A DNA stretch of 5,926 bases, from contig JAOZTO010000169.1 in assembly GCA_029942265.1 (NCBI GenBank), positions 1-5,926 on the forward strand, written 5' to 3'. The position numbers and the translations under genes are program-made. Source of the stretch: Desulfocapsa sp. GTDB taxonomy: Bacteria; Desulfobacterota; Desulfobulbia; Desulfobulbales; Desulfocapsaceae. The notes below the pieces were generated by a model. It searched no databases, was not told where the DNA came from, and worked only from the letters and a program-made list of their open reading frames with translations. Below, piece by piece: positions 5,426-5,926 of this stretch (the stretch's first letter is position 1; each line of letters starts with the position of its first letter).

Positions 5426-5926
5426 ATGATTACACAACGAACACAACAGTTCAGACTAGGGCTAGTATCGATGCCATGGTCAATCTTCAACAGACCCTCT
5501 ATTCAACTTGCAAGTCTCAAAGCATTTATGGATTCCAGTGGGTTTATTGAAACAAGCCTTTTTCATCCGTATCTCTTGGCAGCTGCTGCGATTGGAACTC
5601 ATAACTATCACTATCTGGCAAAAAACAGCTGGGCTGGTGAAGCCTTGTATAGTGCCATGCTTTTTCCAAAACACCGGGAACAGGCGGAAAAACTCTTTCG
5701 TAAAAGTTGCAAAAAAGAACACAAGCTTGAGCATCGTAACTTTAGTAAATATTTACAACTTCTAACTGATTCAACCGAACAATGGATATCTGAGAATGAT
5801 TTAAGCAACTTTAATCTTATTGGTTTTTCCATCTGTTTCAATCAGTTACTTCCTTCACTTACTGCTGCCGCACATTTAAAAAAGCGCTATCCCGATATTC
5901 CTATTGTCATGGGCGGTTCAAGCTGT
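5426..5926 (+). CDS. RiPP maturation radical SAM protein 1 type (B12-binding/radical SAM), N-terminal part
   Basis: The first 167 codons are present and the frame is open to the right edge. The N-terminal strand FRLGLVSMPW (9-18) with FNRPSIQLASLKAF (21-34) matches the opening of the family called RiPP maturation radical SAM protein 1 (TIGR03975). HPYL (47-50), AAAIG (53-57), SWAGEALYSAMLFP (68-81), GFSICFNQLLPSL (133-145) and MGGSSC (162-167) follow as expected for its B12-binding-like domain. These enzymes occur beside ribosomally made peptide precursors; their exact reactions are mostly unknown. The CxxxCxxC iron-sulphur motif should lie beyond the window, so catalytic competence is unseen. 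The start is uncertain: ATG 5426 is chosen because it is rebuilt by the element's target duplication, but an in-frame ATG at 5402 would add eight residues from the element. Neither has a good Shine-Dalgarno site. Confidence 0.85.
   Translation, partial: MITQRTQQFRLGLVSMPWSIFNRPSIQLASLKAFMDSSGFIETSLFHPYLLAAAAIGTHNYHYLAKNSWAGEALYSAMLFPKHREQAEKLFRKSCKKEHKLEHRNFSKYLQLLTDSTEQWISENDLSNFNLIGFSICFNQLLPSLTAAAHLKKRYPDIPIVMGGSSC

Noticed and set aside
5480..5841. Minus-strand open frames of 76-84 codons and a plus-strand 85-codon frame in the right end
   Set aside because: They are shadows of the radical SAM gene, whose frame shows a long series of conserved family motifs.

Overview
The window looks like chromosome from a Gram-negative, AT-rich bacterium. 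A periplasmic LolA-type lipoprotein carrier implies an outer membrane. Menaquinone is made by the futalosine route (MqnB, MqnD). These features, with an FmdB-type zinc ribbon, a MobA-like enzyme and a RiPP-type radical SAM protein, fit the Desulfobacterota (former Deltaproteobacteria) best. That placement is an inference from gene content; there is no rRNA here.

Left part, minus strand (1-1706): a tight operon transcribed leftwards. It runs mqnB (futalosine hydrolase), mqnD (1,4-dihydroxy-6-naphthoate synthase) and a MobA-like nucleotidyltransferase cut by the window edge. The genes overlap by 4 and 8 bp. Middle part (1918-3317): queA on the plus strand (tRNA queuosine biosynthesis) faces a small FmdB-family zinc-ribbon gene on the minus strand. 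Right part, plus strand (3762-5926): murI (glutamate racemase) overlaps lolA by 4 bp. A 173-bp palindromic insertion follows, then the first 167 codons of a B12-binding/radical SAM protein of the RiPP maturation radical SAM protein 1 type. The catalytic CxxxCxxC motif and any precursor peptide lie beyond the right edge.

The most unusual content is non-coding. Two copies of one ~150-bp MITE-like element (1742-1892 and 3571-3719) share GTAAC...GTTAC inverted ends and an internal hairpin. The second copy is flanked by a perfect 8-bp target duplication (CTCTTTTC) and the first by a 7/8 duplication. The ends and the 8-bp duplication resemble IS66-family elements, but there is no transposase. A different palindromic element (5253-5425) has a 24-bp near-perfect stem and lies between 5-bp direct repeats (ATGAT). 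Removing it with one repeat joins lolA and the radical SAM gene through a TAATG stop/start overlap. This suggests the element split a murI-lolA-rSAM operon and the radical SAM start codon was preserved through the duplication. All three elements sit just 5' of plus-strand genes, so they may affect expression; that is untested.
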